Shown: one piece after another, positions 1 to 8,195 of the stretch
How the letters are laid out: each line of letters begins with the position of its first letter
Position numbering within the stretch: position 1 is the first letter of the stretch
The notes under the pieces: model-generated
Seen by the model: only the letters and a program-made list of their open reading frames with translations
Databases searched by the model: none
What the model was told of the DNA's origin: nothing
Source: Streptomyces sp. NBC_01231
GTDB taxonomy: Bacteria; Actinomycetota; Actinomycetes; Streptomycetales; Streptomycetaceae
Reading direction: 5' to 3'
DNA: 64,000 nucleotides
Assembly (NCBI GenBank): GCA_035999765.1
Contig: CP108521.1
Span: forward strand, 9,052,001-9,116,000
Program-made: the position numbers and the translations under genes

Positions 1-825
1 GCTCGACACGTTCATCCAGAAGAGCCTGGGCGCACCAGCCAGGCATGCCAGGTAAACGTCCCAAGATCGTGGGCAGCCCGAGCCGTAAGAAGATCACACA
101 CGCGCGGAACGCCTCGAACCATTGTCGTGCCGATACCTTCGCACCTCCCAGCATGGGATAGGCCCGGCGGTACGCGGTGTCCAGCCAAAGCCGCTGTGCG
201 TCCACCGTCCGCTCGTCTGCCCGACTTACGCGAACCGCGGGCAGCCACTCTGCACACGGGCTCCCGTGAACGGAATTCGCGCAGCACGTTGGAGGCCTGT
301 CCCACCGTGGCACGGCCCGAGGCCGGTCTCCACCCCACCGCAGTGCCCAACCGCACGCCGGGCACCGATCCAGCAGCGTCACCTGATGCTCGGGCACACC
401 GCCGCGCATGACAGCTTCCACCACAGCCGCCACACCCCGCCCGACGCCAGCAGGCAGCACGGACACGCCCGGCTGCCGTACACCTCGACCCACTCCCGGG
501 CCGCCGACGGCCCACGCGCCTTGCTGGCGGAGAGCACCGCCGCCACACTCAGTGGCCCACCCTCGAAAACCGACAGGTGCATCCTGTCCACTGCGCTGCC
601 CGGGACACCCGTCGCTGCGTACACGGTCTGCCGGACCGCCTCATCACACTGCACTCCGAACACAGGGGGCCGGGTACTCGCATAAGCCCCCCGAAGGTGC
701 AGCCCCATCAGGTTGGCGACCTCAGCCGGCGGACATCGGTTCACGCGAGCCATCCGGTCCACCCACGACGCGAACGCTTCGTCCACTCGCGGAGCTGTGA
801 CCAGCGCTAATCTCCGTGGCAGCAT
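1..825 (-). pseudogene. TniQ-like transposition protein, frameshifted and cut by the window edge
   Basis: TniQ proteins are target-selection partners of Tn7/Tn5053-type transposases. Starting at ATG 825, preceded by AGGAGG, the frame gives a TniQ-like N-terminus (MLPRRLALVTAPRVDEAFASW) and the first zinc pair (ACPCC). It then stops just after CAAVCP near position 385. Moving by one base near 390 restores a sensible continuation, with PEHQVTLLDRCPACG followed by an alpha-helical region (YRRAYPMLGGAKVSARQWFE) that runs off the left edge. The restored CPxH and CPxC motifs are what the family expects, so one base appears to be missing in the CCCG run. This could be a real inactivating mutation or a sequencing error. 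No transposase partner is visible in the window. Confidence 0.6.
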
Positions 826-841
826 GCACCCACCTCCTGAG

Positions 842-857
842 AGTGACCTGCGTCACT
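842..857. promoter_or_regulatory. Palindrome matching the Streptomyces Crp box
   Basis: AGTGACCTGCGTCACT is a near-perfect inverted repeat (AGTGAC arms, 4-nt centre). Its core GTG-N6-GTCAC fits the published S. coelicolor Crp pattern GTG-N6-GNCAC. It lies between the divergent tniQ-like gene and the hydroxyproline operon, 83 nt before the GTG at 940. A close relative of this sequence recurs at 58118-58131. Confidence 0.4.
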
Positions 858-919
858 AACATTTTGAGGTGCCACGCTCACCCGTCGCGTGTCGTGTGAG
901 AACGTTCCCTGAGAGGGAG

Positions 920-940
920 ACATGTGACATAGTACTGGCG
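920..940 (+). promoter_or_regulatory. Possible operator and -10 region before the hydroxyproline operon
   Basis: ACATGTGACATAGTACT lies immediately before the GTG at 940. Read on the other strand, 923-930 is ATGTCACA, identical to 3800-3807. TAGTAC could act as a -10 box and place transcription start at or next to the GTG. The nearest Shine-Dalgarno-like GAGGGAG (913-919) is too far upstream, so a leaderless message is plausible. Confidence 0.3.
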
Positions 941-2091
941 TGAGCAAGCGACTGACCTGCGATGTCGTGGTCGTCGGCGCCGGAATGGTGGGCGCGGCCT
1001 GCGCCCTGTACGCGGCTCGTGCGGGCCTCGATGTCGCCCTGGTGGACCGCGGTCCGGTCGCCGGCGGGACGAGCGGCGCGGGTGAGGGCAACCTCCTGGT
1101 CTCCGACAAGGAGCCCGGCCCCGAGCTGGACCTCGCCCTGCTGTCCGGCCGCCTGTGGCACGAACTCGCCCGGGAGTTGGGCACGTTCGTCGAGTACGAG
1201 GCCAAGGGCGGTGTCGTGGTGGCCTCCTCGCCCGGTGGACTGGCCGCGCTGGAACTGTTCGCCGCCGGGCAGCGCGCCGCCGGAGTCGTCGCCGAACCGG
1301 TCGACGGCGACACGCTGTACGCCCTCGAACCCCACCTGGCGCCCGGCCTGCCGGGCGCCGTCCACTACCCCCAGGACTGCCAGGTGATGCCCGCCCTGGC
1401 CGCCGCCCACCTGGTACGCGCCTCCGGTGCCCGCCTGTTCACCGGCCGGACCGTGACCCAGGTGCTGCGCACACCCGACGGAGCGGTACGCGGAGTGCGC
1501 ACCGACGGAGGTGACATCCACGCCCCCGCGGTCGTCAACGCGGCCGGCACCTGGGGCGCCGAACTGGCCGCCCTCGCCGGGACCCACCTCCCCGTCCTCC
1601 CGCGCCGCGGCTTCGTCCTGGTCACCGAACCCCTGCCGCGCCTGGTCCGCCACAAGGTGTACGCCGCCGACTACGTGGCCGACGTGGCCAGCGACTCGGC
1701 GGCGCTACAGACCTCCCCGGTCGTCGAGGGCACCGCGGCCGGGCCCGTCCTGATCGGCGCGAGCCGCGAACGGGTCGGCTTCGACCGGACGTTCTCGCTG
1801 CCGGCCGTCCGGGCGCTGGCGGCGGGCGCCACCCAACTGTTCCCGTTCCTCGCCGACGTCCGCGCGACGCGCGCCTATCTCGGCTTCCGCCCGTACATGC
1901 CCGACCACCTGCCCGCCGTCGGCCCCGACCCGCGCGTCCCCGGGCTCCACCACGCCTGCGGGCACGAGGGCGCGGGCATCGGCCTGGCCACCGGTACCGG
2001 GCATCTCGTCGCCCAGGCACTGACCGGACGGCCCCCCGATCTGGACCTGGCCCCCTTCCGTCCGGACCGTTTCACCGAGGAGGCCGCGTGA
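940..2091 (+). CDS. FAD-dependent oxidoreductase (DAO family), D-hydroxyproline dehydrogenase-type subunit
   Basis: This 383-residue protein opens with a dinucleotide-binding fold (VVVVGAGMVGAACALYAARAG, about residues 9-29). It continues as a DAO/glycine-oxidase-like enzyme and ends with the family's GHEGAGIGLATGTG motif near residue 345. In multi-subunit D-hydroxyproline dehydrogenases, such a subunit oxidises cis-4-hydroxy-D-proline to 1-pyrroline-4-hydroxy-2-carboxylate. The next gene starts inside its stop codon (GTGA overlap), and a 2Fe-2S protein and a second flavoprotein follow, which is the usual arrangement for that heteromeric enzyme. The downstream deaminase and epimerase support the substrate. 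Proline or sarcosine oxidation remains possible from sequence alone. The GTG start gives the correct N-terminus for the Rossmann fold. Confidence 0.8.
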   Translation: MSKRLTCDVVVVGAGMVGAACALYAARAGLDVALVDRGPVAGGTSGAGEGNLLVSDKEPGPELDLALLSGRLWHELARELGTFVEYEAKGGVVVASSPGGLAALELFAAGQRAAGVVAEPVDGDTLYALEPHLAPGLPGAVHYPQDCQVMPALAAAHLVRASGARLFTGRTVTQVLRTPDGAVRGVRTDGGDIHAPAVVNAAGTWGAELAALAGTHLPVLPRRGFVLVTEPLPRLVRHKVYAADYVADVASDSAALQTSPVVEGTAAGPVLIGASRERVGFDRTFSLPAVRALAAGATQLFPFLADVRATRAYLGFRPYMPDHLPAVGPDPRVPGLHHACGHEGAGIGLATGTGHLVAQALTGRPPDLDLAPFRPDRFTEEAA

Positions 2092-2390
2092 GCTCCCCCC
2101 TGGACCTGGCCCGCGCCCGGCCGGGCCCCGCCTTCACCGTCACCCTGGACGGCCGTGAGATCCAGGCGCTGCCCGGCCAGACCGTCGCCGCCGCGCTCTG
2201 GGCCGCGGGCGTCACCTCCTGGCGTACCACCCGGGGCGGGGCCCGCCCGCGTGGGATCTTCTGCGGCATCGGCGTCTGCTTCGACTGCCTGGTGACGGTC
2301 AACGACCGCCCGAACAGGCGCGCCTGTCTGGTGCCATTGCACCCGGGTGACGCGATCCGCACCCAGGAAGGGACCGGGCACGATGACTGA
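2088..2390 (+). CDS. (2Fe-2S)-binding subunit of D-hydroxyproline dehydrogenase
   Basis: A 100-residue ferredoxin-like protein of the HcnA/SoxA-N-terminal type. The segment FCGIGVCFDCLVTVND (about 63-78) supplies three clustered cysteines, and RRACL (about 82-86) supplies the fourth, as expected for a plant-type 2Fe-2S centre. It lies between two flavoprotein genes, overlapping the first by GTGA and the second by ATGA, so the three polypeptides are probably made in equal amounts and assembled. Its likely role is passing electrons between the flavin subunits. Confidence 0.85.
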   Translation: MSSPLDLARARPGPAFTVTLDGREIQALPGQTVAAALWAAGVTSWRTTRGGARPRGIFCGIGVCFDCLVTVNDRPNRRACLVPLHPGDAIRTQEGTGHDD

Positions 2391-3798
2391 GCGACCGTCT
2401 CTCGCGGTGATCGGCGCCGGCCCCGCGGGACTCGCCGCCACCGTCGCCGCGGCGGCCCTGGGAGTCCGGGTCACGCTCCTCGACTCCGCGGCGGAGGCGG
2501 GCGGGCAGTTCTACCGGCAGCCCGCCGCCGCACTGCGGGCCGGCCGTCCGCAGGCCCTGCACCATCAGTGGCGGACGTGGGAAGGGCTGCGAGGCGGGCT
2601 GGACGCACAGGTGGCAGCGGGCACCGCCCGGCACCTGACGGACCATCACGTCTGGCTGGTCGAGCGGCGGACCTCCCCGGGCGCCGAGGGGTTCACCGTG
2701 CACGCCCTCCTCGGACCCGAGCAGGAGAAGCCCGTGGAGGTACGCGCCGACGCCGTCCTCCTGGCGACCGGCGGCTACGAGAAGGTGCTGCCCTTCCCCG
2801 GCTGGACCCTCCCCGGTGTCGTCGCCGCGGGCGGCGCCCAGGCCATGCTCAAGGGCGCCCTCGCGGTGTCCGGACGTACCGCCGTCGTCGCCGGGACCGG
2901 ACCACTGCTGCTGCCCGTGGCGACCGTGCTCGCCGCGGCCGGGGTCCGGGTGGCCGCGCTCGTCGAGTCCGCCGACCCGAAGGCGTTCGTACGGCACTCC
3001 CGCGCCCTCGCGGCGCAGCCCGGCAAGGCCGCCGAAGGTGCCCGGTACGCGGCCGGGCTGCTCCGGCACCGGGTGCGCACCCTCGTCCACCACACCGTCA
3101 TAGAGGCGCACGGCACCGAGCGGCTGGAGGCGGTGACCGTCGCCGCGCTCGACTCCACGGGACGGGTGCGGCCCGGCACCGGGCGCCGCATCCCCTGCGA
3201 CACCCTCGCTGTGGGCCACGGCATGCTCCCGCACACCGACCTCGCCGAGACCCTCGGCTGCCGTCTCGACGGGCTGGACGTCCAGGTCGACGACGAGCAG
3301 CGCACCGACGTTCCCGGCGTGTGGGCGGCGGGCGAGACCACCGGCATCGGCGGCGCGGCTCTTTCCCTCGCCGAGGGACATGTCGCCGGCCGCTCCGCCG
3401 CCGCCCGCCTGCACGGCACCGCACCCGACCCGCGCGCGTGGACCGCGGCCGCGAAGTCACGTGCCCGGCTGCGGGAGTTCGCTGCCGCGCTGGACGACGT
3501 GTACGCGCCGCCCGCCCACTGGACCGACCAGGTCACCGACGACACCGTCGTCTGCCGCTGCGAGGAGGTCACCGGCGGTGCGGTCCGCGAGGCCGTGACC
3601 GAACTGGGTGCCGGCGACCTGCGGACCGTGAAGCTGCTGACGCGGGCCGGGATGGGCTGGTGCCAGGGCCGGGTGTGCGGGCCCGCGGTCGCGGGACTCG
3701 CGGGATGCGCGCTCACCCCGTCCCGGCGGCCGTTCGCCCTCCCGGTGCCACTGGGTGTGCTGGCCCACGCCGGGGAGTCCGAGAACGACGATCAGTAA
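2383..3798 (+). CDS. FAD/NAD(P)-binding oxidoreductase with C-terminal BFD-like iron-sulfur domain (D-hydroxyproline dehydrogenase-type subunit)
   Basis: The ATG at 2383 overlaps the preceding stop (ATGA) and gives a 471-residue protein beginning with a FAD site (LAVIGAGPAGLAATVAAAA). A second nucleotide site follows near residue 165 (RTAVVAGTGPLLLPVATVLAA), as in HcnB-like flavoproteins. The C-terminus holds a BFD-like cluster with the cysteine pattern VVCRCEE and WCQGRVCGP near residues 390-430. This is the usual large partner of the DAO-type and 2Fe-2S subunits, and the three together would oxidise cis-4-hydroxy-D-proline and feed electrons to the respiratory chain. An upstream GTG at 2347 is less likely because the ATG fits both the overlap and the fold. 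Confidence 0.82.
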   Translation: MTERPSLAVIGAGPAGLAATVAAAALGVRVTLLDSAAEAGGQFYRQPAAALRAGRPQALHHQWRTWEGLRGGLDAQVAAGTARHLTDHHVWLVERRTSPGAEGFTVHALLGPEQEKPVEVRADAVLLATGGYEKVLPFPGWTLPGVVAAGGAQAMLKGALAVSGRTAVVAGTGPLLLPVATVLAAAGVRVAALVESADPKAFVRHSRALAAQPGKAAEGARYAAGLLRHRVRTLVHHTVIEAHGTERLEAVTVAALDSTGRVRPGTGRRIPCDTLAVGHGMLPHTDLAETLGCRLDGLDVQVDDEQRTDVPGVWAAGETTGIGGAALSLAEGHVAGRSAAARLHGTAPDPRAWTAAAKSRARLREFAAALDDVYAPPAHWTDQVTDDTVVCRCEEVTGGAVREAVTELGAGDLRTVKLLTRAGMGWCQGRVCGPAVAGLAGCALTPSRRPFALPVPLGVLAHAGESENDDQ

Positions 3799-3808
3799 AA
3801 TGTCACAC
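3797..3808. promoter_or_regulatory. Shared ATGTCACA element before the deaminase gene
   Basis: AAAATGTCACAC straddles the end of the dehydrogenase gene and the 31-bp gap before the deaminase. Its core ATGTCACA (3800-3807) is identical to the complement of 923-930, and ATGTCA recurs inverted at 5849-5858. It is a candidate site for the GntR protein at 5879. Confidence 0.3.
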
Positions 3809-3829
3809 TCTACGGAGAGGGAACCCCAG

Positions 3830-4726
3830 ATGACCGCCACCGACCTCCGCCCCTGGCGCGGCGTCCTCGTCGCCACCGCACTCCCGCTGCGCGACGACCT
3901 CTCCGTCGACCACGACGCGTACGCCGAGCACTGCGCCTGGCTGATCGAGAGCGGCTGCGACGGGGTCGTACCGAACGGCTCGCTCGGCGAGTACCAGGTA
4001 CTCACCCCCGAGGAGCGGGCCAAGGTCGTCGAGACGGCGGTGGCGGCCGTCGGCGGCGCACGCGTGATGCCCGGCGTCGCCGCCTACGGCTCCGCCGAGG
4101 CCCGTCGCTGGGCCGAACAGGCCCGCGACGCGGGCTGCCGGTCCGTGATGCTGCTGCCACCCAACGCCTATCGTGCCGACGAGCGGTCGGTGCTGGCGCA
4201 CTACGCGGCGGTCGCCGCGGTCGGCGTGCCGATCGTGGCGTACAACAACCCCATCGACACCAAGGTGGACCTCGTGCCGGAACTGCTCGCCCGCCTGCAC
4301 GGCGAGGGGTACATCCACGCGGTCAAGGAGTTCTCCGGGGACGTCCGCCGCGCCTACCGGCTGGCTGAACTCGCCCCGGAACTGGACCTGTTGATCGGCG
4401 CCGACGACGTCCTGCTGGAGCTCGCCATCGCGGGCGCCAAGGGCTGGGTGGCCGGCTACCCGAACGCGCTGCCCGCGGCGAGCGTGGAGTTGTACCGCGC
4501 GGCCACCGAGGGCGACCTGGGCACGGCCAAGAAGCTGTACGAGCAGCTGCATCCCCTTCTCCGCTGGGACTCCCAGGTCGAGTTCGTGCAGGCCATCAAG
4601 TTGTCCATGGACATCGTGGGCCGATACGGCGGCCCTGTGCGTCCGCCCCGCGTCCCGCTGTCGCCGGACCAGGAGGGCGTCGTCCGCGCCGCCACCGAGA
4701 AGGCCGTCGCCGCCGGACTGACCTGA
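3830..4726 (+). CDS. DHDPS-family 1-pyrroline-4-hydroxy-2-carboxylate deaminase
   Basis: A 298-residue TIM-barrel protein of the DapA/N-acetylneuraminate lyase family. The family GxxGE loop is seen as NGSLGEYQVL. YNNP follows near residue 141, and the Schiff-base lysine sits in IHAVKEFSGD, about residue 166. In hydroxyproline breakdown, a member of this family deaminates and dehydrates 1-pyrroline-4-hydroxy-2-carboxylate to alpha-ketoglutarate semialdehyde. Position directly after the dehydrogenase subunits and before a 4-hydroxyproline epimerase makes that the best call over lysine synthesis. ATG 3830 has GGAGAGG about 8 nt upstream; an in-frame ATG at 3800 lacks such a site. Confidence 0.8.
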   Translation: MTATDLRPWRGVLVATALPLRDDLSVDHDAYAEHCAWLIESGCDGVVPNGSLGEYQVLTPEERAKVVETAVAAVGGARVMPGVAAYGSAEARRWAEQARDAGCRSVMLLPPNAYRADERSVLAHYAAVAAVGVPIVAYNNPIDTKVDLVPELLARLHGEGYIHAVKEFSGDVRRAYRLAELAPELDLLIGADDVLLELAIAGAKGWVAGYPNALPAASVELYRAATEGDLGTAKKLYEQLHPLLRWDSQVEFVQAIKLSMDIVGRYGGPVRPPRVPLSPDQEGVVRAATEKAVAAGLT

Positions 4727-4821
4727 GCCCGCCCGCGCCGGACCGACCTGATCCGGCAGCTTGCCGCCGGACCGACCCGAGCCGGCCCTCGCCCGCGTCA
4801 TCCCGGACCACCAGGAGCGTC

Positions 4822-5823
4822 ATGCGCAGCAAACTCGTCCTGCACGCCGTCGACTCGCACACCGAGGGCATGCCCACCCGGGTCGTCACCGGCGGCATCG
4901 GCACGATCCCCGGCGCGACCATGAACGAGCGGCGGCTCCACTTCCGTAAGCATCGCGACGACATCAAGCAACTCCTGATGAACGAGCCGCGCGGGCACTC
5001 GGCGATGAGCGGCGCCATCCTCCAGCCGCCCACCCGCCCCGACTGCGACTGGGGCGTCGTCTACATCGAGGTCTCCGGCTATCTGCCGATGTGCGGGCAC
5101 GGCACCATCGGGGTGGCGACCGTGCTGGTGGAGACCGGGATGGTCGAGGTCGTCGAACCGGTCACCACGATCCGGCTGGACACCCCGGCCGGGCTGGTCG
5201 TCGCCGAGGTCGCGGTGGAGGACGGCGCCGCCACGGCGGTCACCCTCACCAACGTCCCCTCCTTCTCCGTCGCCCTCGACCGCAGGATCGCGCTGCCCGA
5301 CGGACGCACAGTGACATACGACATGGCATACGGCGGCAACTTCTACGCCATCCTGCCGCTCGAGCAGTTCCACCTGCCCTTCGACCGGGCCCGCAAGGAC
5401 GACATCCTCCAGGCCGGCCTGTCCCTCATGGCGGCGATCAACGCCGAGGAGGAGCCCGTTCACCCGGAGGACCCCACCATCCGCGGCTGCCACCACGTCC
5501 ACCTGATCGCCCCAGGCGCCACCGCCCGCCACTCGCGGCACGCGATGGCGATCCACCCGGGCTGGTTCGACCGCTCGCCCTGCGGCACGGGCACCAGCGC
5601 ACGCATGGCGCAGCTGCATGCGCGCGGGGAACTGCCCCTGCACACCGAGTTCGTGAACGAGTCGTTCATCGGCACGCGGTTCACCGGCCGGCTCCTCGGC
5701 ACCACCGAGGTGGCCGGCCGCCCCGCGGTCCTGCCCAGTTTCACGGGCCGCGCCTGGATCACCGGCACCGCCCAGTACCTGCTCGACCCGACCGACCCGT
5801 TCCCGGCGGGGTTCGTCCTGTAG
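4822..5823 (+). CDS. 4-hydroxyproline 2-epimerase (proline racemase family)
   Basis: A 333-residue proline racemase-family protein. It carries both catalytic cysteines: MCGHGTIG near residue 91 and SPCGTGTSARMA near residue 253. Family members that are dehydratases have threonine at one of these positions, so a two-base epimerase is indicated. It would interconvert trans-4-hydroxy-L-proline and cis-4-hydroxy-D-proline, the entry step to the dehydrogenase made by the genes upstream. An AGGAGCG stretch precedes the ATG. The 95-bp gap before it suggests it may be separately tuned or simply looser in the operon. Proline racemase activity is the main alternative. Confidence 0.85.
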   Translation: MRSKLVLHAVDSHTEGMPTRVVTGGIGTIPGATMNERRLHFRKHRDDIKQLLMNEPRGHSAMSGAILQPPTRPDCDWGVVYIEVSGYLPMCGHGTIGVATVLVETGMVEVVEPVTTIRLDTPAGLVVAEVAVEDGAATAVTLTNVPSFSVALDRRIALPDGRTVTYDMAYGGNFYAILPLEQFHLPFDRARKDDILQAGLSLMAAINAEEEPVHPEDPTIRGCHHVHLIAPGATARHSRHAMAIHPGWFDRSPCGTGTSARMAQLHARGELPLHTEFVNESFIGTRFTGRLLGTTEVAGRPAVLPSFTGRAWITGTAQYLLDPTDPFPAGFVL

Positions 5824-5848
5824 ACCTCGACGACAATGACGGGTACCG

Positions 5849-5858
5849 CATGACATTG
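5849..5858. promoter_or_regulatory. Inverted copy of the ATGTCA element before the GntR gene
   Basis: CATGACATTG contains TGACAT, the complement of the ATGTCA core found at 3800 and (inverted) at 923-930. It lies 21 nt before the GntR start, as expected for autoregulation. A second ATGAC occurs at 5836. Confidence 0.25.
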
Positions 5859-5878
5859 CACAGCGAGGAGACATCCCC

Positions 5879-6586
5879 ATGGCCGCCCAGCGCACCAGCG
5901 CCCCCACCGCGGCTGCCCCGGCCCTGCCTTCCCTGGGCGGCAAGAAGCACAGCTACCGGGAGCGGGTCGCCGACGCCCTGCGGGCCGCGCTGATCGCCGG
6001 CGAACTGCGGCCGGGTGAGGTCTACTCCGCGCCGACGCTCGCCGCCCGCTTCGGTGTCTCGGCGACGCCGGTGCGCGAGGCCATGCTGGACCTGGTCAAG
6101 GAGGGGCTGGTCGACACCGTCCCCAACAAGGGCTTCCGGGTCACCGCGGTCTCCGAGAAGCAGCTCGACGAGTACACCCACATCCGCGCGCTCGTCGAGA
6201 TCCCCACCGTGGTGGACCTGGCCATGACGGCCGAGCCGGTCTCGCTGGAGGCGCTGCGCCCCGCGGCCCGGGAGATCGTGCAGGCCGCCGTGGCCGGCGA
6301 CCTCATCGCGTACGTCGAGGCCGACACCCGTTTCCACCTCGGTCTGCTCGCCCTCGCCGGCAACGCGCACCTCGTCGAGGTCGTCGGCGACCTCCGCAAG
6401 CGGTCCCGGCTCTACGGCCTCACCGCCCTCCTGGAAGCGGGGCGACTGCTGGCGTCCGCCGAGGAGCATCTGGAACTCCTCGACGCGCTGACGGCCCGGA
6501 ACCAGAACGCGGTGCGTGAGGTGATGACCCGTCACCTCGGCCATGTACGCGGTCTGTGGGCGGCCGGGCGACCCACTCCTCACTGA
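5879..6586 (+). CDS. GntR-family (FadR/FCD type) transcriptional regulator
   Basis: A 235-residue regulator with an N-terminal winged helix-turn-helix (about 24-90; the recognition region is SAPTLAARFGVSATPVREAM) and an all-helical FCD ligand domain (about 100-225) with a typical metal-site pattern (DTRFHLGLL). FCD members commonly sense small organic acids or amino-acid derivatives. Placement at the end of the hydroxyproline genes suggests it controls them, probably responding to a pathway intermediate. AGGAG precedes the ATG by 8 nt. Its 3' end overlaps the oppositely oriented ABC ATPase gene by 7 bp. Confidence 0.88.
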   Translation: MAAQRTSAPTAAAPALPSLGGKKHSYRERVADALRAALIAGELRPGEVYSAPTLAARFGVSATPVREAMLDLVKEGLVDTVPNKGFRVTAVSEKQLDEYTHIRALVEIPTVVDLAMTAEPVSLEALRPAAREIVQAAVAGDLIAYVEADTRFHLGLLALAGNAHLVEVVGDLRKRSRLYGLTALLEAGRLLASAEEHLELLDALTARNQNAVREVMTRHLGHVRGLWAAGRPTPH

Positions 6587-7395
6587 GGCGGAGGCATGTC
6601 CTTCCTCGCGGTCTCGGCCGCCACGGGCGCCCCGCGCTTCGCCGCCTGGATCTGCTCGTACACATGGGTCCGCAGTTCGGCGAAGCGCGGGGCCACCCGG
6701 GTGTGCAACTGGTCGCGCTCGTCCGGCAGATCGACCTTGAGCTGTTCCCGCACGACCGTGGGCGAGGCGGACAGCACGACCACCCGCTCGCCCAGGTAGA
6801 CGGCCTCGTCGATGTCGTGGGTGACGAACAGGATCGTGATGCCACGCTCCCGCCACAGTCGGCGTACCAGGTCCTCCAGATCGGCGCGGGTCTGGGCGTC
6901 CACCGCCGCGAACGGCTCGTCCATCAGCAGCACCCGGGGCTCGTACGCCAGCGCCCGGGCGATGGCGACCCGCTGCTGCATACCGCCCGAAAGCTGCCAG
7001 GGGTATGCCCCCGCGGCGTCCGCGAGACCCACCGACCGCAGCGCGTCCGCCACCAGCTCGCGGCGTTCCGTCTTGCTCAAGTCCTTCTGCTTCAAGGGAA
7101 GTTCGACGTTCTGACCGACCCGCATCCAGGGGAACAGACTGCGGCCGTACTCCTGGAAGACGAAGGCCATCCCGGGCGGCGGCCCGGTCACCTCGCGCCC
7201 CTCCAGGAGAACCTGGCCCGCCGTCGGCGCGAGCAGGCCGCCCATGCACTTCAGCAGGGTCGTCTTGCCGCAGCCCGACGGGCCGACGAGACAGACGAGT
7301 TCGCCCGCGTCGACGGTGAAGGTGAGATCGCGCACCGCCTCCACCCGCCGCCCGGACCCCTCGTAGACCTTCTTCAGGCCGCGTACGTCGAGCAT
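6580..7395 (-). CDS. ABC transporter ATP-binding protein (SsuB/TauB-like)
   Basis: An ATPase of about 271 residues with Walker A (GPSGCGKTTLLK, about residue 42), signature motif (LSGGMQQRVAIARAL) and Walker B (VLLMDEPFAAVD). It belongs to the nitrate/sulfonate/taurine subclass that energises import. It is the last gene of a four-gene operon with two permeases and a periplasmic-type binding lipoprotein. ATG 7395 is preceded by AAAGGGCAGGGA; an earlier GTG at 7419 would overlap the permease stop but has no clear ribosome site. The substrate is not evident from this protein. Confidence 0.88.
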   Translation of the reverse strand: MLDVRGLKKVYEGSGRRVEAVRDLTFTVDAGELVCLVGPSGCGKTTLLKCMGGLLAPTAGQVLLEGREVTGPPPGMAFVFQEYGRSLFPWMRVGQNVELPLKQKDLSKTERRELVADALRSVGLADAAGAYPWQLSGGMQQRVAIARALAYEPRVLLMDEPFAAVDAQTRADLEDLVRRLWRERGITILFVTHDIDEAVYLGERVVVLSASPTVVREQLKVDLPDERDQLHTRVAPRFAELRTHVYEQIQAAKRGAPVAAETARKDMPPPQ

Positions 7396-7415
7396 TCCCT
7401 GCCCTTTCCAAGAGG

Positions 7416-8195
7416 TCACCGGGACCGCCGGGTGGAGTCACGCAGACCGTGGTACCAGCCGAGCGCCCGCCGCTCGACCAGCTGGAACAGCACCGACAGG
7501 AGAAAGCCCAGCAGACCCAGCACCAGGATCCCGGTCCACATGTCGGGGATCGCGAAACCGCGCTGGAACTGGACGACGGTGAAGCCGAGCCCGCTGCTGG
7601 CCGCGAACATCTCGCTGATGACCATGAGGATGATGCCGATGGACAGGGCCTGGCGCAGACCCGCGAAGATCTGCGGGCTCGCCGAGCGCAGCACCACGTG
7701 CCTGAGGTGCGCCGCGCCCGTGATGCCGTAGGAGCGGGCCGTCTCCGCCATCACGGAGTCCACCGCCCGTACCCCCTCGACGGTGTTGAGCAGGACCGGC
7801 CACACACAGCCGCTCGCGATCACCACGACCTTCATCGTGTCGCCGATGCCCGCGAACAGCATGATCACCGGGATCAGCACCGGCGGCGGCACCGCCCGCA
7901 GGAACTCCAGGACCGGTTCGCACACCGCCCGCACCCGCCGGTAGGAGCCGATGACCGTGCCGAGCGCGACACCGGCCACGGCCGCCGTCGCGTAACCTCC
8001 CGCCAACCTGAGCACGCTGGGCATCGCGTCCGTGCGCAGTCGCTCGGCCGTCCAGACGTCCGGGAAGGTCTTCAGGATCGTGCGCAGCGGCGGCCAGTAC
8101 ACGTCGGTGCTGCTGTCGGACGCCGCCCACCACACGGCGAGCAGGACGGCGGGCAGGGCGACCGTGAACGCCAGGCGCAGCAGGAAACGCCTCAC
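7416..8195 (-). CDS. ABC transporter permease (SsuC/TauC-like)
   Basis: A 259-residue inner-membrane permease with about six hydrophobic segments and the cytoplasmic EAA-type loop (DSVMAETARSYGITGAAHL) that contacts the ATPase. Its GTG start lies in the stop codon of the preceding permease (GTGA). Together with that protein it would form the heterodimeric channel of an NMT1/SsuA-type importer. It ends with a short basic tail. Known substrates of this class include sulfonates, nitrate, aromatic acids and pyrimidine precursors. Confidence 0.88.
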   Translation of the reverse strand: MRRFLLRLAFTVALPAVLLAVWWAASDSSTDVYWPPLRTILKTFPDVWTAERLRTDAMPSVLRLAGGYATAAVAGVALGTVIGSYRRVRAVCEPVLEFLRAVPPPVLIPVIMLFAGIGDTMKVVVIASGCVWPVLLNTVEGVRAVDSVMAETARSYGITGAAHLRHVVLRSASPQIFAGLRQALSIGIILMVISEMFAASSGLGFTVVQFQRGFAIPDMWTGILVLGLLGFLLSVLFQLVERRALGWYHGLRDSTRRSR

